Assembly (NCBI RefSeq): GCF_017876755.1
Contig: NZ_JAGIOO010000001.1
Span: 5,937,786-6,001,785 of the forward strand
Length of the DNA: 64,000 nt
From: Crossiella equi
GTDB lineage: Bacteria; Actinomycetota; Actinomycetes; Mycobacteriales; Pseudonocardiaceae
Direction of reading: 5' to 3'
The notes under the pieces are model-generated. The model was not told the DNA's origin, made no database searches, and worked only from the letters and a program-made list of their open reading frames with translations. Below, piece by piece: positions 18,083-27,455 of the stretch. The position numbers and the translations under genes were made by a program. Position 1 is the first letter of the stretch; each line of letters begins with the position of its first letter.

Positions 18083-18805
18083 ATGACACTGCTGACCAGG
18101 CAAGCGCCGCCGACCCGGATTGGACACACATCCGATCACTCGGCGCCACCAACCTTGATTACCGTGGGTGTAGCCGACGACGAGGCCCTGCTGCGCACCG
18201 CCGTGCGCGGCGTGCTGGACCGCGTCCCCGAGATCGTGGTGGTGGCCGAGGCCGAGGACGGCGCGGGCGCCGTCGAGCTGACCCGGACCCACCGGCCGAG
18301 GGTGCTGCTGCTGGACGCGGCGATGCCGGGCACCGACCCCCTGACCACCCTCCGCACGATCCGCCGCACCTCACCCCTGACCCGGGTGATCCTGCTGGCG
18401 GCCCCGTCCGCACACCCCCTGCTGCTCCCGTCCCTGCGCGCGGGCGCGGTGGGCTTCCTCCCCAAAACGGGCCGCCCGGAAGACCTGGTCAACGCGGTCC
18501 GCGCGGTGGCCGCGGGCGATGCGGTCCTCTCCCCGGCCGCCACCCGAAGCCTGGTGGACCACGTGGCGGGCGCCGAAGCGGACCGCCGGGACCGCGCCTC
18601 CCACCGAGTCCGCACCCTGACCAAACGTGAACGCGAGGTCCTGGTCCACGTGGCCAAGGGCATGGCCAACGCCAAGATCGCCCGCGTGATGTGCCTGAGC
18701 GAGAGCTCGATCAAGGCCCACGTCAGCCGCCTGCTGGCCAAACTCCGCTGCGACAACCGCGTCCAGGCCGCCCTCATCGCCCACGACGCGGCCCTGACCG
18801 GCTAA
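18083..18805 (+). CDS. NarL/LuxR-family response regulator
   Basis: 240 residues. An N-terminal extension of about 30 residues, a receiver domain (GVADDEALLR; LLLDAAMPG with phospho-acceptor Asp; FLPKTGRPEDL with the conserved Lys) and a C-terminal LuxR helix-turn-helix (TKREREVLVHVAKGMANAKI, SSIKAHVSRLLAKL). No sensor kinase gene is adjacent, so it is an orphan in this window. The 290 bases upstream contain the whiB7 terminator and presumably its own promoter. Target genes unknown. Confidence 0.92.
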   Translation: MTLLTRQAPPTRIGHTSDHSAPPTLITVGVADDEALLRTAVRGVLDRVPEIVVVAEAEDGAGAVELTRTHRPRVLLLDAAMPGTDPLTTLRTIRRTSPLTRVILLAAPSAHPLLLPSLRAGAVGFLPKTGRPEDLVNAVRAVAAGDAVLSPAATRSLVDHVAGAEADRRDRASHRVRTLTKREREVLVHVAKGMANAKIARVMCLSESSIKAHVSRLLAKLRCDNRVQAALIAHDAALTG

Positions 18806-18816
18806 CGTCACCCGCC

Positions 18817-19002
18817 ATGGGCGACGAACCACCCCGGTCCTGCACCCGCTGCGGCACAACCCAGAACCCGGACGCACCCCCAGCCGAATCCCTGTCCTGG
18901 TCCTCCGAACGAACCCCCAGGGGCCTCCGCTGGCTCTGCCCCACCTGCGCACGCACCCACGTCCGCGACATCGAGGGCAAGCTCCCAGACGAATACTGGT
19001 GA
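18817..19002 (+). CDS. Small zinc-ribbon protein
   Basis: 61 residues from the ATG at 18817, 11 bases after the response regulator stop and probably in the same transcript. Two CxxC pairs (CTRCGTT and CPTCART) with a Trp-rich turn between them (LRWLCPTC) indicate one zinc ribbon. The end is acidic (LPDEYW). Function unknown; small ribbons of this type are common regulators or stability factors in actinobacteria. Confidence 0.7.
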   Translation: MGDEPPRSCTRCGTTQNPDAPPAESLSWSSERTPRGLRWLCPTCARTHVRDIEGKLPDEYW

Positions 19003-19566
19003 CCCCACCCCGCTGACCCTGCCCCGGGCCAGCCCACCCGGCCCCGTGTGTCTCCACCCACACCGCGCCGCGCCCACCGGAACCGGCGCCGCACCACCCA
19101 CGCGCCAACCGGGGCAGTCGCCCTCCTCGGCTGCCTGAACTCCCCGCGTGCCGCTGGCCGCGGTTCGGCCCGTGCCTGCCTGAGCTTCCCGCGTGCCGCT
19201 GGCCGAGGTTCGGCTCACGGCGGCCTGCTCTGACCTGGCCCTCGGCTGTCCGCGCCTCCCACGCGCCGATCACCGGTTCTCGAACGCCTGCCGCCCGCCG
19301 CCTGCCGTGTCGCCGACCGCGGCCCGGCCGCCTGTCGCCACACGGGCCGCTGACCACGGCTCGGCTGACTGTCGCCGCGCACGCCACCGACCGCGGCTCG
19401 GCCCGATCACGAGAGCTGCCACCGTGGCCGGACTTGGCCGATTCTCGCCGGACGCGCGGCTCGCCCGCCGAGCGACCCCTCCCATCGAGGTGGTCGCGGT
19501 CCGTCAGCCGCTGCCTCCCAGTGCGTGCCGGGCGTGCCCGTGCTGACGAGGACCGGCCGGGGCCGG
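19003..19566. other. GC-rich intergenic region with imperfect 45-base repeats
   Basis: No convincing gene. It holds a direct repeat of about 40 bases (19131-19170 and 19176-19215, period 45, about four mismatches) and several shorter variants of GGTTCGGC/GGCTCGGC further right. A minus-strand frame crosses the repeats as 15-residue units, but it continues antisense through the zinc-ribbon gene, so I do not call it. The region separates the convergent zinc-ribbon and ABC1 kinase genes. Confidence 0.5.
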
Positions 19567-20883
19567 TCAGTCCGGGGTGGCGAAGCCTGGTTGCCAGCGG
19601 GTGACGACGTCCCGGAGGGAGGTTTCGGCATCGAGTTGGCAGAGGATGCCGATCGAGCCGAAGGTGACCCGGTGGATGAGGAGGTAGGCCGGGGGGAGGT
19701 TGAGGGAGCGGCCCGTGCGGAAGTCCTGGCCCCGGAGGTCGCCGATGCGTTCGGCCTGGCGCTGGAGCCAGGTGCGGGTGAAGTGGAAGGTGGGGGTGCG
19801 CATGGGTTCGACGAAGGGGCCCAGGTAGGCGAGGACCTCTTCGGCGGTCAGTTCGGTGTCCGGGCGGACGAAGCCCTCGGCGGCCAGGCGCGCCAGCATG
19901 TCGTCCGAGCGGCCTTCCAGGGCGTAGCGCGTGACCACGCCCAGGGTTTCCGGCAGGCCGTCCGGGAGGCTCGCGCACGCGCCGAAGTCGATGACGCACA
20001 GGCGGCCGTCCGGCAGCACCATGAAGTTGCCCGGGTGCGGGTCGGCGTGCAGCAGGCCGGAGCGGGCCGGGGCGGAGAAGTGGAACTCCGCCAGCAGGCC
20101 CCCGGTGCGGTCGCGCTGCTCCCGCGTGCCGTCCCGGATGATCGCCGACAGCGGCGTGCCGGTGGCCCACTCGGTGACCATGACCTTGGGCGCGCTGGCC
20201 ACCACCCGGGGCACGTACACCAGCTCGTCCCCGGCGAAGGCCGTGGCCACCGCGCGCTGGTTGCCCGCCTCGGTGCGGTAGTCGAGCTCCTCGACCATGC
20301 GCTCCCGCAGCTCGGTGAGCAGCGGCTTGACCTCCATGCCCGGCACCACGGCCTGGAACAGGCGGCTGAACCGCTCGAGCTGGCGGAGGTCGGCGACCAG
20401 TGCCTCGTCCGCGCCCGGGTACTGCACCTTGACCGCGACCTCGCGCCCGTCGTGCCACACCGCCCGGTGCACCTGTCCGATGCTCGCCGCGGCGGCGGGC
20501 TCGTCGGAGAACTCGCTGAACCGCTTGCTCCAGCCGCTGCCGAGCTGTTCGGCGAGCACCCGGTGCACGGTCTTGGCGGGCAGCGCGGGCGCCGCGGACT
20601 GGAGCTTGGTCAACGCCTCGCGGTAGGGCGCGGCCATCTCCTCGGGGATGGCCGCCTCGAACACGCTCAGCGCCTGCCCGAACTTCATGGCGCCGCCCTT
20701 GAGCTGCCCCAGGACCTCGAACAGCTGCTCGGCGGTCTTGGCCGACATCTCGGCGCTGATCTCCTCGGCACTGCGGCCGACCAGGCGCTTGCCCCACCCG
20801 GCGGCGACACGTCCCGCCACGCCGAGCGGCAGGCTGGCGAGCTTGGCCGTGCGCTGCACGGCACGGCGCGGGATCTCGGTCAC
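19567..20883 (-). CDS. ABC1/UbiB-family atypical kinase
   Basis: 438 residues from the GTG at 20883. Family signatures in order: KFGQ in the KxGQ segment (GGAMKFGQALSVFE), the Ala-rich nucleotide loop AAAASIGQVH, the VKVQYPG lysine strand, the catalytic loop HADPHPGNF and the metal-binding VIDFGA. The ABC1/UbiB/ADCK family are ATP-binding proteins tied to isoprenoid lipid or quinone metabolism. A homologue sits in the same gene order in mycobacteria next to whiB7. No membrane helix is evident. Confidence 0.9.
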   Translation of the reverse strand: MTEIPRRAVQRTAKLASLPLGVAGRVAAGWGKRLVGRSAEEISAEMSAKTAEQLFEVLGQLKGGAMKFGQALSVFEAAIPEEMAAPYREALTKLQSAAPALPAKTVHRVLAEQLGSGWSKRFSEFSDEPAAAASIGQVHRAVWHDGREVAVKVQYPGADEALVADLRQLERFSRLFQAVVPGMEVKPLLTELRERMVEELDYRTEAGNQRAVATAFAGDELVYVPRVVASAPKVMVTEWATGTPLSAIIRDGTREQRDRTGGLLAEFHFSAPARSGLLHADPHPGNFMVLPDGRLCVIDFGACASLPDGLPETLGVVTRYALEGRSDDMLARLAAEGFVRPDTELTAEEVLAYLGPFVEPMRTPTFHFTRTWLQRQAERIGDLRGQDFRTGRSLNLPPAYLLIHRVTFGSIGILCQLDAETSLRDVVTRWQPGFATPD

Positions 20884-21170
20884 CGATCGATTCTCCCCCG
20901 AGGTCGGCATCGGCCAGGACGGGCACCCCGGCCAGGGTGGCACTCGAAGCACGGGTGCCGCGGTCCAGGCCGCTCCCGACCAGGCTGTGCCTGGACAGTC
21001 GCGTCCGCGGGAGTGGCCGCTGACGACAGGACCGCCGCCACGAGGGCGCACCGGCCGCACCACCGGCGACCACACCGGTCCCGGCTCCCGCGGCGCGGCA
21101 GTCGGAACCCGGCCTGGGCACCTGGACCCGGAGAGCACGTGCGGGCTTCCGCAACCCGCTCTCCAGCCCA

Positions 21171-22304
21171 CTACATGTAATCAGGCCGCGAGGAGGCGGC
21201 GCCACAGGGACAGTCCGGATGCGCGGAGATCACCTCCCGGTGCGCGGTCAGCGCCAGCGGGTCGACGGTGAGCACGGTGGACCAGCTGGGCGGCGGGGCG
21301 TCGTGGCCCTCGTGCCAGGACAGCGCGAGCAGCACCTGCGCGGCGGTGAGCGCGGCAGCGGTGTGCGCCGTGGGCAGGTCGGGCGCGGGCACGTGGTGCA
21401 GCAGCTGGGCGGACAGCCGCGACCAGTGCGGATCACCCGCCGCCCGCCGCAGCTCCACGCACTGCAGGCAGGCCCCGCGCCGGGGCCGCACCAACGGACC
21501 GACCACCCCGACCCCCTCGGTGACGCGCACCGGCAGGTGGGTGACCCGGTCGGCCATCAACGCGCCCAGCACCTCGGGCTCGGGCGCGTGCCAGTCAGTG
21601 AGCACCACCACGTCGGCCACCCGCCGCCGCCCGGCGGGCCCGGTGCGCACCGAGGGCGCCTGCCGCCGCAGGTGCGCCGCCACCGCGAGCGCCCGGGACC
21701 GCCCGACGTCCTCCTCGCCGAACCCGCAGCCCACGTCGTCGTAGCCGACCACCCCGCCGGTGCGCACGTGCACATGCCCGACCCCGGCGGCGGCCAGCAG
21801 CCCGGCCACCCCGGTGGCCAGCCTGCCCCGCCCGTGCACCTCGACGAAGGCCCCCGCCCGCGCGGCGACCACCGACTCGGGCCGAGCACCGGTGCGCAGC
21901 GCCCAGGCCGCCCGGTCGACGCGCAGCCGCCCGGTGGCACCCGGCCCGGCGGGCTCCTCCAGCAGCCCGGCCCGGGACAGCACCTCGAGCACCGAGTCGA
22001 CCGCCGCCCGGCCGGTGCGCGCGTAGAGGTCGGCCAGTGTGTGGCCGCCATCGAGCAAGAACACGGTTTTCACCTGGTCAGGTGACAGGTGATCAAGCAG
22101 AACACCCCGCGCCGGGTCGGTGCCGAGCAGCACGCTGCTCTCCGAGCGGCGCAGCGGGAGCAGGCAGGGCAGCAGCCGGGGACGGCTGTGCGGCGACCGT
22201 TCGGCACCCACCTCCGGCGGCGCGGCGGGCGCGGCCGGGGCGGAACCGGCCCCACCGGGGGAGCGGCGGGGGTGGTCGGGAACGGGCAGGAGTGTCGCGG
22301 TCAT
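21171..22304 (-). CDS. ThiF/TOMM-type leader-binding-like protein
   Basis: 377 residues from the ATG at 22304; the frame is open for 22 more codons upstream without a good start. An N-terminal winged-helix-like region (LDHLSPDQVKTVFLLDGGHT, about 70-125) resembles the peptide-clasp domain of RiPP cyclodehydratase partners, followed by a Rossmann-like half with GVGHVHVRTGGVVGYDDVG. Cys residues near CLQC and CPCG may bind zinc. The family is found singly beside the ABC1 kinase and DUF5679 genes in actinobacteria without a RiPP cluster, and none is seen here, so its substrate is open. Confidence 0.65.
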   Translation of the reverse strand: MTATLLPVPDHPRRSPGGAGSAPAAPAAPPEVGAERSPHSRPRLLPCLLPLRRSESSVLLGTDPARGVLLDHLSPDQVKTVFLLDGGHTLADLYARTGRAAVDSVLEVLSRAGLLEEPAGPGATGRLRVDRAAWALRTGARPESVVAARAGAFVEVHGRGRLATGVAGLLAAAGVGHVHVRTGGVVGYDDVGCGFGEEDVGRSRALAVAAHLRRQAPSVRTGPAGRRRVADVVVLTDWHAPEPEVLGALMADRVTHLPVRVTEGVGVVGPLVRPRRGACLQCVELRRAAGDPHWSRLSAQLLHHVPAPDLPTAHTAAALTAAQVLLALSWHEGHDAPPPSWSTVLTVDPLALTAHREVISAHPDCPCGAASSRPDYM

Positions 22305-22463
22305 GGGGCCACCGTGCCAGGGCGGCGAGAGGGAGGCGGAAAACCATCCACAGGGGAGCGAGTTGTCCACAGGATGGCGGGAGGACTTGTGGGGAGGGAG
22401 TTTGTGCTGGTAACAGCGGCGGGGGGCGACGCGTGCGCGCCGCCCCCCGTCTCCGCTCGCCGC

Positions 22464-22628
22464 CTACTTGGCCGTCGCGGTTGCCTTGCCCAGGATGCGC
22501 GTCATCTTGGTGCCGCACGTCGGGCACGTGCCCTTGGCCATCCGGCGACCGTTGGTCTCCTCCAGCTTGCCCTCGAAGTCCCTCTTCTCACGGCACTTCA
22601 CGCAGTAGCCGTTGTACATGTCGGCCAC
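22464..22628 (-). CDS. DUF5679 zinc-ribbon protein
   Basis: 54 residues from the GTG at 22628, preceded by a strong GAGGAGG site. Sequence starts VADMYNGYCVKCREKRDFEG and has two CxxC knuckles (CVKC, CPTC), the DUF5679 pattern: a one-ribbon protein of unknown function conserved in actinobacteria near M48-like and ThiF-like genes. Its 5' leader contains a hairpin (CCCCGGTC 22653-22660 with GACCGGGG 22667-22674). Confidence 0.85.
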   Translation of the reverse strand: MADMYNGYCVKCREKRDFEGKLEETNGRRMAKGTCPTCGTKMTRILGKATATAK

Positions 22629-22836
22629 GGCGACCTCCTCTGGCTGTTGTGGCCCCGGTCTCCCACGACCGGGGTTGACTGAGCTCGGCCCACCCGCCTC
22701 GCTCGCGACTCGCGGTCACGCTACCTGTGCTTTCCGTGATCTGCTTGCGCGACACAACCGCCGTGTCGCGGCTTCACCCGACCTCGCCTGTGGATATCTC
22801 CGGCCAAAATGTCGGTGCGAGCCGTACGGTGAAGCC

Positions 22837-23376
22837 GTGGCGAAGGCGCAGGTCGAGGTACGCCGCAGCTGGCGGCGTCGGCGCACGGTCACCGCGTACC
22901 GGGACGGGGACAAGATCATCGTCCTCCTCCCGGCGAGGATGAGCCGGGCTGAAGAGGAGCACTGGGTCGAGGAGATGGTGCGCAAGCTCCAGCGCACCGA
23001 GACGCGGCGGAAATCGCCCGCACGCTCCTCCGACGAGACGTTGCTGGCCAGGTGTGCCGAGCTCAACGGCAAGTACCTCGGCGGGCGGGCGACACCGAGC
23101 AGCGTGCGGTGGGTCCCGCCGATGCGCACCCGCTGGGCGTCCTGCACGCCCGGCGACGCGACCATCCGGGTCAGCGAGCGGCTGCGGGACGTGCCGCAGT
23201 GGGTGCTCGACTACGTGCTGGTGCACGAGCTGGCCCACCTGCTGGTGCCCGGGCACGGCCCGGACTTCTGGCAGCTGGTGCGGGCCTACCCCAGGACCGA
23301 CCGGGCGATGGGCTTCCTGGAGGGGCTCTCCGCCGCGGCCGGACTGGGCATCGAGGTGGACGGCGACCAGGCCTAG
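22837..23376 (+). CDS. YgjP-like (DUF45/M48) metallopeptidase
   Basis: 179 residues from the GTG at 22837. Contains the zinc motif HELAHLLVPGHGPDFW (about residue 130), preceded by TRWASCTPGDATIRVS, the conserved core of YgjP/DUF45 metallopeptidases. Cytoplasmic. It diverges from the DUF5679 gene and overlaps the convergent GH5 gene by four bases at its stop. Substrate unknown; family relatives are linked to DNA-protein crosslink repair in eukaryotes, but no such link can be claimed here. Confidence 0.88.
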   Translation: MAKAQVEVRRSWRRRRTVTAYRDGDKIIVLLPARMSRAEEEHWVEEMVRKLQRTETRRKSPARSSDETLLARCAELNGKYLGGRATPSSVRWVPPMRTRWASCTPGDATIRVSERLRDVPQWVLDYVLVHELAHLLVPGHGPDFWQLVRAYPRTDRAMGFLEGLSAAAGLGIEVDGDQA

Positions 23377-24719
23377 ACCTCGGCCGGGTGCACGAGGCGC
23401 TCGATGTGCCGCGCGGCCAGGTAGGCCGCGTCGGCGCTCCGCTCCGCGCGCACCACGGCGGGCCGGGTGCCCGCGTCGACCAGGCGCGCGAAGGCCTTGA
23501 GGAAGTCCAGGCCGGGGATGGCCTCCGTCGGCAGCACCAGGGCGACCGGGCGGGGCAGTGGGCTCGGCGGCCGGTGGTCGTACTCGTGCGCGAGCCGGGC
23601 CAGCACGTCCCCGATGGGCTTGCGCGCACCCGCGTTCGTGAGCAGGCCCAGGTCGTACTCCAGCGGGTTGAAACCGGACAGCTTCGGGTTCAGGTCGTGC
23701 GAGCACCACCAGCTCACACCCCACACGTCACCACACGAGGCCATCGCCCGGATCGAGCGCTCGGTCCACTCCGGGATCAGCTCGGCGGCCATCCACTTGG
23801 TCGACACCCCGGTCTCCTCCACCCACGCCTGGCGGCGGAGGTCTTGGTGGAAGGCCTTGATGACCTCGATGAAGTACTCGGAGTAGTGCACGGAGGGAGT
23901 GGACAGCGGCCCGAAGTCCTGGATCACCCGGGTCCAGCCCGCCCAGGTGTGCACGGCCGAGGCGGTCCCGCTCCGGCCCAGGCCCGGGCGGCTGAAGTAG
24001 GCGTCGTTCAGCCACGGGTAGTGGTCGATACCGGACACGTGCAGTTTGCCCGGGGCCACCCGCTCGCAGGTGGCGAACAGCGTGTCGTGCCAGGCGTCGC
24101 CCTGCGCCGGAGTGGGCTTGAGCCCGAGCGGGATGCCCGCCCAGTGCACCTCGTTGGACAGGTCGAAGCCGAGGAACCGCCGGTGCCCGCCGATCCGCGC
24201 GGCCAGCGCCTCCAGCATCCGGTGCTGGGCGGCCAGGGCGTCCGGATCGGTGAACCAGTCGCGCACCTTTCCGGTGCCGTTGTCGATCAGCCAGGGCGGG
24301 ATGAACAACAGCCCGCTGACCGCGCCGTTGAACACGGTGACCTCGACGTCCAGCCGCACGCGGTCGGCCAGGTCCAGCAGCTCGGCGACCCGGTCCAGCT
24401 GCTCGCCCCGGACGTAGTGCGGGTTGGGCTGGAGCTCCGGCCACACGCACATGACCCGGATGTGGTCCATGCCCAACGCGGCGATCCGGTCCAGGTCGCG
24501 GGCGATGGAGGCCCGGTCCCAGTCGGCCCAGGAGAACCACCAGTTCCGGCTGGGCACGTAGTTGACGCCGAGCCGGAACGCACGGCGCGGCCGCGTGGGC
24601 GACTGGGCCTCGGCGGCCGGGGCGGCGGAGGCGAGCACGGGCGCGGCGGCCGCGCCGAGCAGGAACGAGCGGCGGGACGGGGACACGGGACCTCCCGGTG
24701 CGACGGCGGTTTTCCCCAT
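23373..24719 (-). CDS. Secreted GH5-like glycoside hydrolase
   Basis: 448 residues. Tat signal RRSFLLGAAAAP (about 16-27) followed by an Ala-rich cleavage region. The mature protein is a TIM-barrel of the clan-A/GH5 kind: LGVNYVPSRNWW, HIRVMCVWPELQ, FDLSNEVHW with the acid/base Glu (about residue 185) and WVEETGVST as the likely nucleophile Glu (about 305). Acts outside the cell on an unidentified beta-glycan. The neighbour genes are housekeeping proteases, which give no hint at a substrate. Confidence 0.82.
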   Translation of the reverse strand: MGKTAVAPGGPVSPSRRSFLLGAAAAPVLASAAPAAEAQSPTRPRRAFRLGVNYVPSRNWWFSWADWDRASIARDLDRIAALGMDHIRVMCVWPELQPNPHYVRGEQLDRVAELLDLADRVRLDVEVTVFNGAVSGLLFIPPWLIDNGTGKVRDWFTDPDALAAQHRMLEALAARIGGHRRFLGFDLSNEVHWAGIPLGLKPTPAQGDAWHDTLFATCERVAPGKLHVSGIDHYPWLNDAYFSRPGLGRSGTASAVHTWAGWTRVIQDFGPLSTPSVHYSEYFIEVIKAFHQDLRRQAWVEETGVSTKWMAAELIPEWTERSIRAMASCGDVWGVSWWCSHDLNPKLSGFNPLEYDLGLLTNAGARKPIGDVLARLAHEYDHRPPSPLPRPVALVLPTEAIPGLDFLKAFARLVDAGTRPAVVRAERSADAAYLAARHIERLVHPAEV

Positions 24720-24771
24720 CGCACCGGGCCCGCGGCCAGGTCGGCCAGCCTTCTTTAGTCGGCCAGCCCCG

Positions 24772-26181
24772 TCACTCGTCCTTGCCGGACTCCCCGTTCT
24801 TGCGCTCGGCCTCCTCGGCCCGCCGGATCGCCGCGATCGGGTCGTCCAGGTCGGCCGCGTCCTGGCCCCAGCGCTCGGCGAAGCCCAGCGGGTCGTCGAG
24901 GTCCTCGGTGGTCGGCATCAGGTCCGGGTGCTCCCAGACCGAGTCGCGCACGGTGACCCCGTGCTGGTCGGTCATCACGCGCCACAGCGCGGCGGCCGCG
25001 CGCAGGCGGCGCGGGCGCAGCTCCAGGCCCACCAGCGTGGCGAAGGTCTGCTCGGCCGGACCACCGCTGGCGCGGCGGCGGCGCAGCGTCTCGCGCAGCG
25101 CGTCCGCACCGGGCAGGCGGTCGCCGACCGCGTCCCCGACCACCACGTCCACCCAGCCCTCGACCAGCGCGAGCAGGGTCTCCAGGCGGCTCAGGGCGGC
25201 CTTCTGCTCCGGCGAGTGCTGCGGCTCCAGCACCCCCGAGCCCATGACCTCCTCGAGCGCGGCCGGGTTGCTCGGGTCGATCTGGCCCGCGAGGTTCTCC
25301 AGCGCGGACACGTCGACCTTGATGCCCTGCGCGAACTCCTCGACGGTGGCCATCAGGCGCTGCCGCAGCCACGGCACGTGCGCGAACAGCCGCTGGTGGG
25401 CGGCCTCGCGCGCGGCCAGGAACACCAGCACCTCGCTGGCCGGGCGGCCCAGGCCCTCGGTGAACTTCTCGATGTTGGCGGGCAGCAGCGCCGCGACGCC
25501 CTCCGGGCCGAGTGGCAGGCCGACGTCGGTTGAGGTCAGCACCTCGGAGCCGAGCTGCGCGAGCGCGTTGCCCAGCTGCGAGCCGAAGGCCAGCCCGCCC
25601 ATCTGCCCGACCATGGACAGCAGCGGGCCCGCGGCCTGTCGCGCCTCGGCGGGCAGCGCGTCGACCCAGGCGCCGGACACGCGCTGCGCGACCGGGTCGC
25701 ACAGGCGGCGCCAGCTGGGCAGCGTCTCCTCCACCCAGGTCATGGCCGACCAGCTCTTGGTGCCGCACGCGCCCACCGGCAGCGCGGTGGCGGGGTCCAG
25801 CCACAGCTCGGCCAGGCGGACCGCGTCCGCGACGGCGGAGTCCTGCTGCCCGCTCGGGTTGAGGTTGCCGCCGTTGTCGATGAGCTGCTGCACGGCGATC
25901 TGCTTGGCCACGTCGTAGTTGACGGGCCCGGACTGGGTGCCCGCCTGGCTGAGCATCTGGCCCAGCTGGCTGAGCATCTGGCCAAGCGCACCCATGTCGA
26001 AGTTCCCGCCCGGGGGCATGCCGGGGATGCCGCCGGGCGGCATACCGGGGATCTGTCCGCCGGGCATGCCCGGGATCTGGAAGCCGAAGGGGTTCTGCTG
26101 GCCGCCCGCTCCCTCGGAGCCCTTGCGGCCCTCGCCCTCATCCGGGTCCGGTGCGCTGAAGCCGAACGGCTTGTCACTCAT
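24772..26181 (-). CDS. DUF2342 putative zinc-dependent metalloprotease/hydrolase
   Basis: 469 residues from the ATG at 26181. A Gly/Pro/Met-rich N-terminus (about 15-70) leads into an all-helical domain with AAREAAHQRLFAHVPWLRQR, the signature region of DUF2342 (also annotated as zinc-dependent metalloprotease in actinobacteria). No signal peptide. It is divergent from the PDZ-Lon protease gene, as in the mycobacterial neighbourhood I recall (Rv3195 and Rv3194c). True activity is unproven. Confidence 0.82.
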   Translation of the reverse strand: MSDKPFGFSAPDPDEGEGRKGSEGAGGQQNPFGFQIPGMPGGQIPGMPPGGIPGMPPGGNFDMGALGQMLSQLGQMLSQAGTQSGPVNYDVAKQIAVQQLIDNGGNLNPSGQQDSAVADAVRLAELWLDPATALPVGACGTKSWSAMTWVEETLPSWRRLCDPVAQRVSGAWVDALPAEARQAAGPLLSMVGQMGGLAFGSQLGNALAQLGSEVLTSTDVGLPLGPEGVAALLPANIEKFTEGLGRPASEVLVFLAAREAAHQRLFAHVPWLRQRLMATVEEFAQGIKVDVSALENLAGQIDPSNPAALEEVMGSGVLEPQHSPEQKAALSRLETLLALVEGWVDVVVGDAVGDRLPGADALRETLRRRRASGGPAEQTFATLVGLELRPRRLRAAAALWRVMTDQHGVTVRDSVWEHPDLMPTTEDLDDPLGFAERWGQDAADLDDPIAAIRRAEEAERKNGESGKDE

Positions 26182-26250
26182 GACACCACGGTACGCGGAC
26201 CGCGGTGGGTGCACCCGGTGGCACCGCGAGCCCCGTTACCCTGTCGAACC

Positions 26251-27273
26251 GTGACCCGCCGTACCTGGACGCTGCTCTTCAGTTCCGTGCTCGTGCTGGT
26301 GCTCGGGCTGCTCGGGGCCCTGGTGCCCGTGCCCTACGTCGCGCTGGGCCCCGGCCCGGTCTACGACACGCTCGGCAAGGTCGGCGACACCACGGTCGTC
26401 GAGATCGGCGGGGAGAACACCTTCCCCACGGGCGGCAAGCTGTCGATGACCACGGTCTCCCTCAACGACGGCATGACGCTGCTCAGCGCCTTCGGCCTGT
26501 GGCTGAGCGGGGACTACGCGCTCGCGCCGCGCGATGAGCTGTTCCCGCCGGAGAAGACCAAGCAGCAGATCGACCAGGAGAACTCCAAGGCCTTCCAGGA
26601 CTCGCAGACCAGCGCCGAGATCGCCGCGCTGCGCTACCTCAAGTACCCGGTCAAGGTGCTGGCCACCAAGATCGAGGACAACAGCGCGCTCAAGGGCATC
26701 CTGGAACCGGGCGACCGCGTGCTCGCGGTCAACGGCAAGACCGTGGCCACCGCCGCCGAGGTGCGCGCCGCGCTGGAGGGCACCAAGCCAGGCGAGCAGG
26801 TCGATGTTCGCTACCAGCACAACGCCGACCCGGAGAAGACCGCCCGGGTCACCCTCGGCAAGTCCGACGACCGCCCGCAGGGCGTCCTCGGCGTCACCTC
26901 CGCCGAGCGCCCGGACGTGCCGTTCCAGATCAAGATCGCGCTCAAGGACGTCGGCGGCCCCTCGGCGGGTCTGATGTTTGCGCTGTCCATCGTGGACAAA
27001 CTGACGCCGGGCGAGCTCAACGGCGGCCAGTCCATCGCGGGCACCGGCGAGATCGACGCCGACGGCAAGGTCGGCGCCATCGGCGGCATCCCGTTCAAGA
27101 TGATCGCCGCCCGCAACCAGGGCGCGACCGCCTTCCTCGTCCCGCAGAACAACTGCGCCGAGGCCAAGCAGCGCGCGCCCGAGGGCCTGAAGCTGGTCAA
27201 GGTCGGCTCGCTGACCGAGGCCGTCGGCGCGCTGGAGGCCCTGCGGTCCGGTCAGCCGACACCCGCCTGCTGA
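26251..27273 (+). CDS. Membrane-anchored PDZ and Lon-type (S16) protease
   Basis: 340 residues from the GTG at 26251. One N-terminal transmembrane helix (about 7-30), a PDZ domain (about 150-220; ILEPGDRVLAVNGKTV), and a C-terminal Lon-like proteolytic domain with the Ser in GGPSAGLMF (about 240) and the dyad Lys in IPFKMIAA (about 285). No ATPase domain, so it is an ATP-independent envelope-facing relative of Lon. A palindrome of about 90 bases lies 67 bases after its stop. Confidence 0.92.
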   Translation: MTRRTWTLLFSSVLVLVLGLLGALVPVPYVALGPGPVYDTLGKVGDTTVVEIGGENTFPTGGKLSMTTVSLNDGMTLLSAFGLWLSGDYALAPRDELFPPEKTKQQIDQENSKAFQDSQTSAEIAALRYLKYPVKVLATKIEDNSALKGILEPGDRVLAVNGKTVATAAEVRAALEGTKPGEQVDVRYQHNADPEKTARVTLGKSDDRPQGVLGVTSAERPDVPFQIKIALKDVGGPSAGLMFALSIVDKLTPGELNGGQSIAGTGEIDADGKVGAIGGIPFKMIAARNQGATAFLVPQNNCAEAKQRAPEGLKLVKVGSLTEAVGALEALRSGQPTPAC

Positions 27274-27340
27274 CCGGACGCCGTTCAAGTCGGCCGCGTG
27301 GCGCCGAAGGCGACAGGCGGCCGACTACCAGGAGAGGCCT

Positions 27341-27430
27341 GATTTCGCGCCGCCTTGTCGTGACCGCGACACGCCGAAGCCTGCTTCGGTGCGTGGCGCG
27401 GTCACGACGAGGCGGCTTCGAAGCGAAATC
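27341..27430. repeat. 90-base imperfect palindrome between convergent genes
   Basis: The left arm starts GATTTCGC (27341-27348) and runs through GCCGCC, GTCGTGACCGCG to CCGAAGC at 27380. The right arm mirrors it from GCTTCGG (27383) to GCGAAATC (27423-27430). The arms differ by a few mismatches and one six-base insertion (TTCGAA, itself palindromic) in the right arm. It sits between the convergent PDZ-Lon and PPA1309 genes, so it could stop transcription from both sides, but it lacks a T-run. Confidence 0.8.
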
Positions 27431-27455
27431 ACCGCGCGCACCAGCGCGCCATGTC

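Noticed and set aside
18808-19218. Minus-strand open frame of 136 codons with 15-residue repeats
   Set aside because: It runs antisense through the well-supported zinc-ribbon gene, and its repeats simply follow the 45-base DNA repeat; there is no ribosome-binding site.
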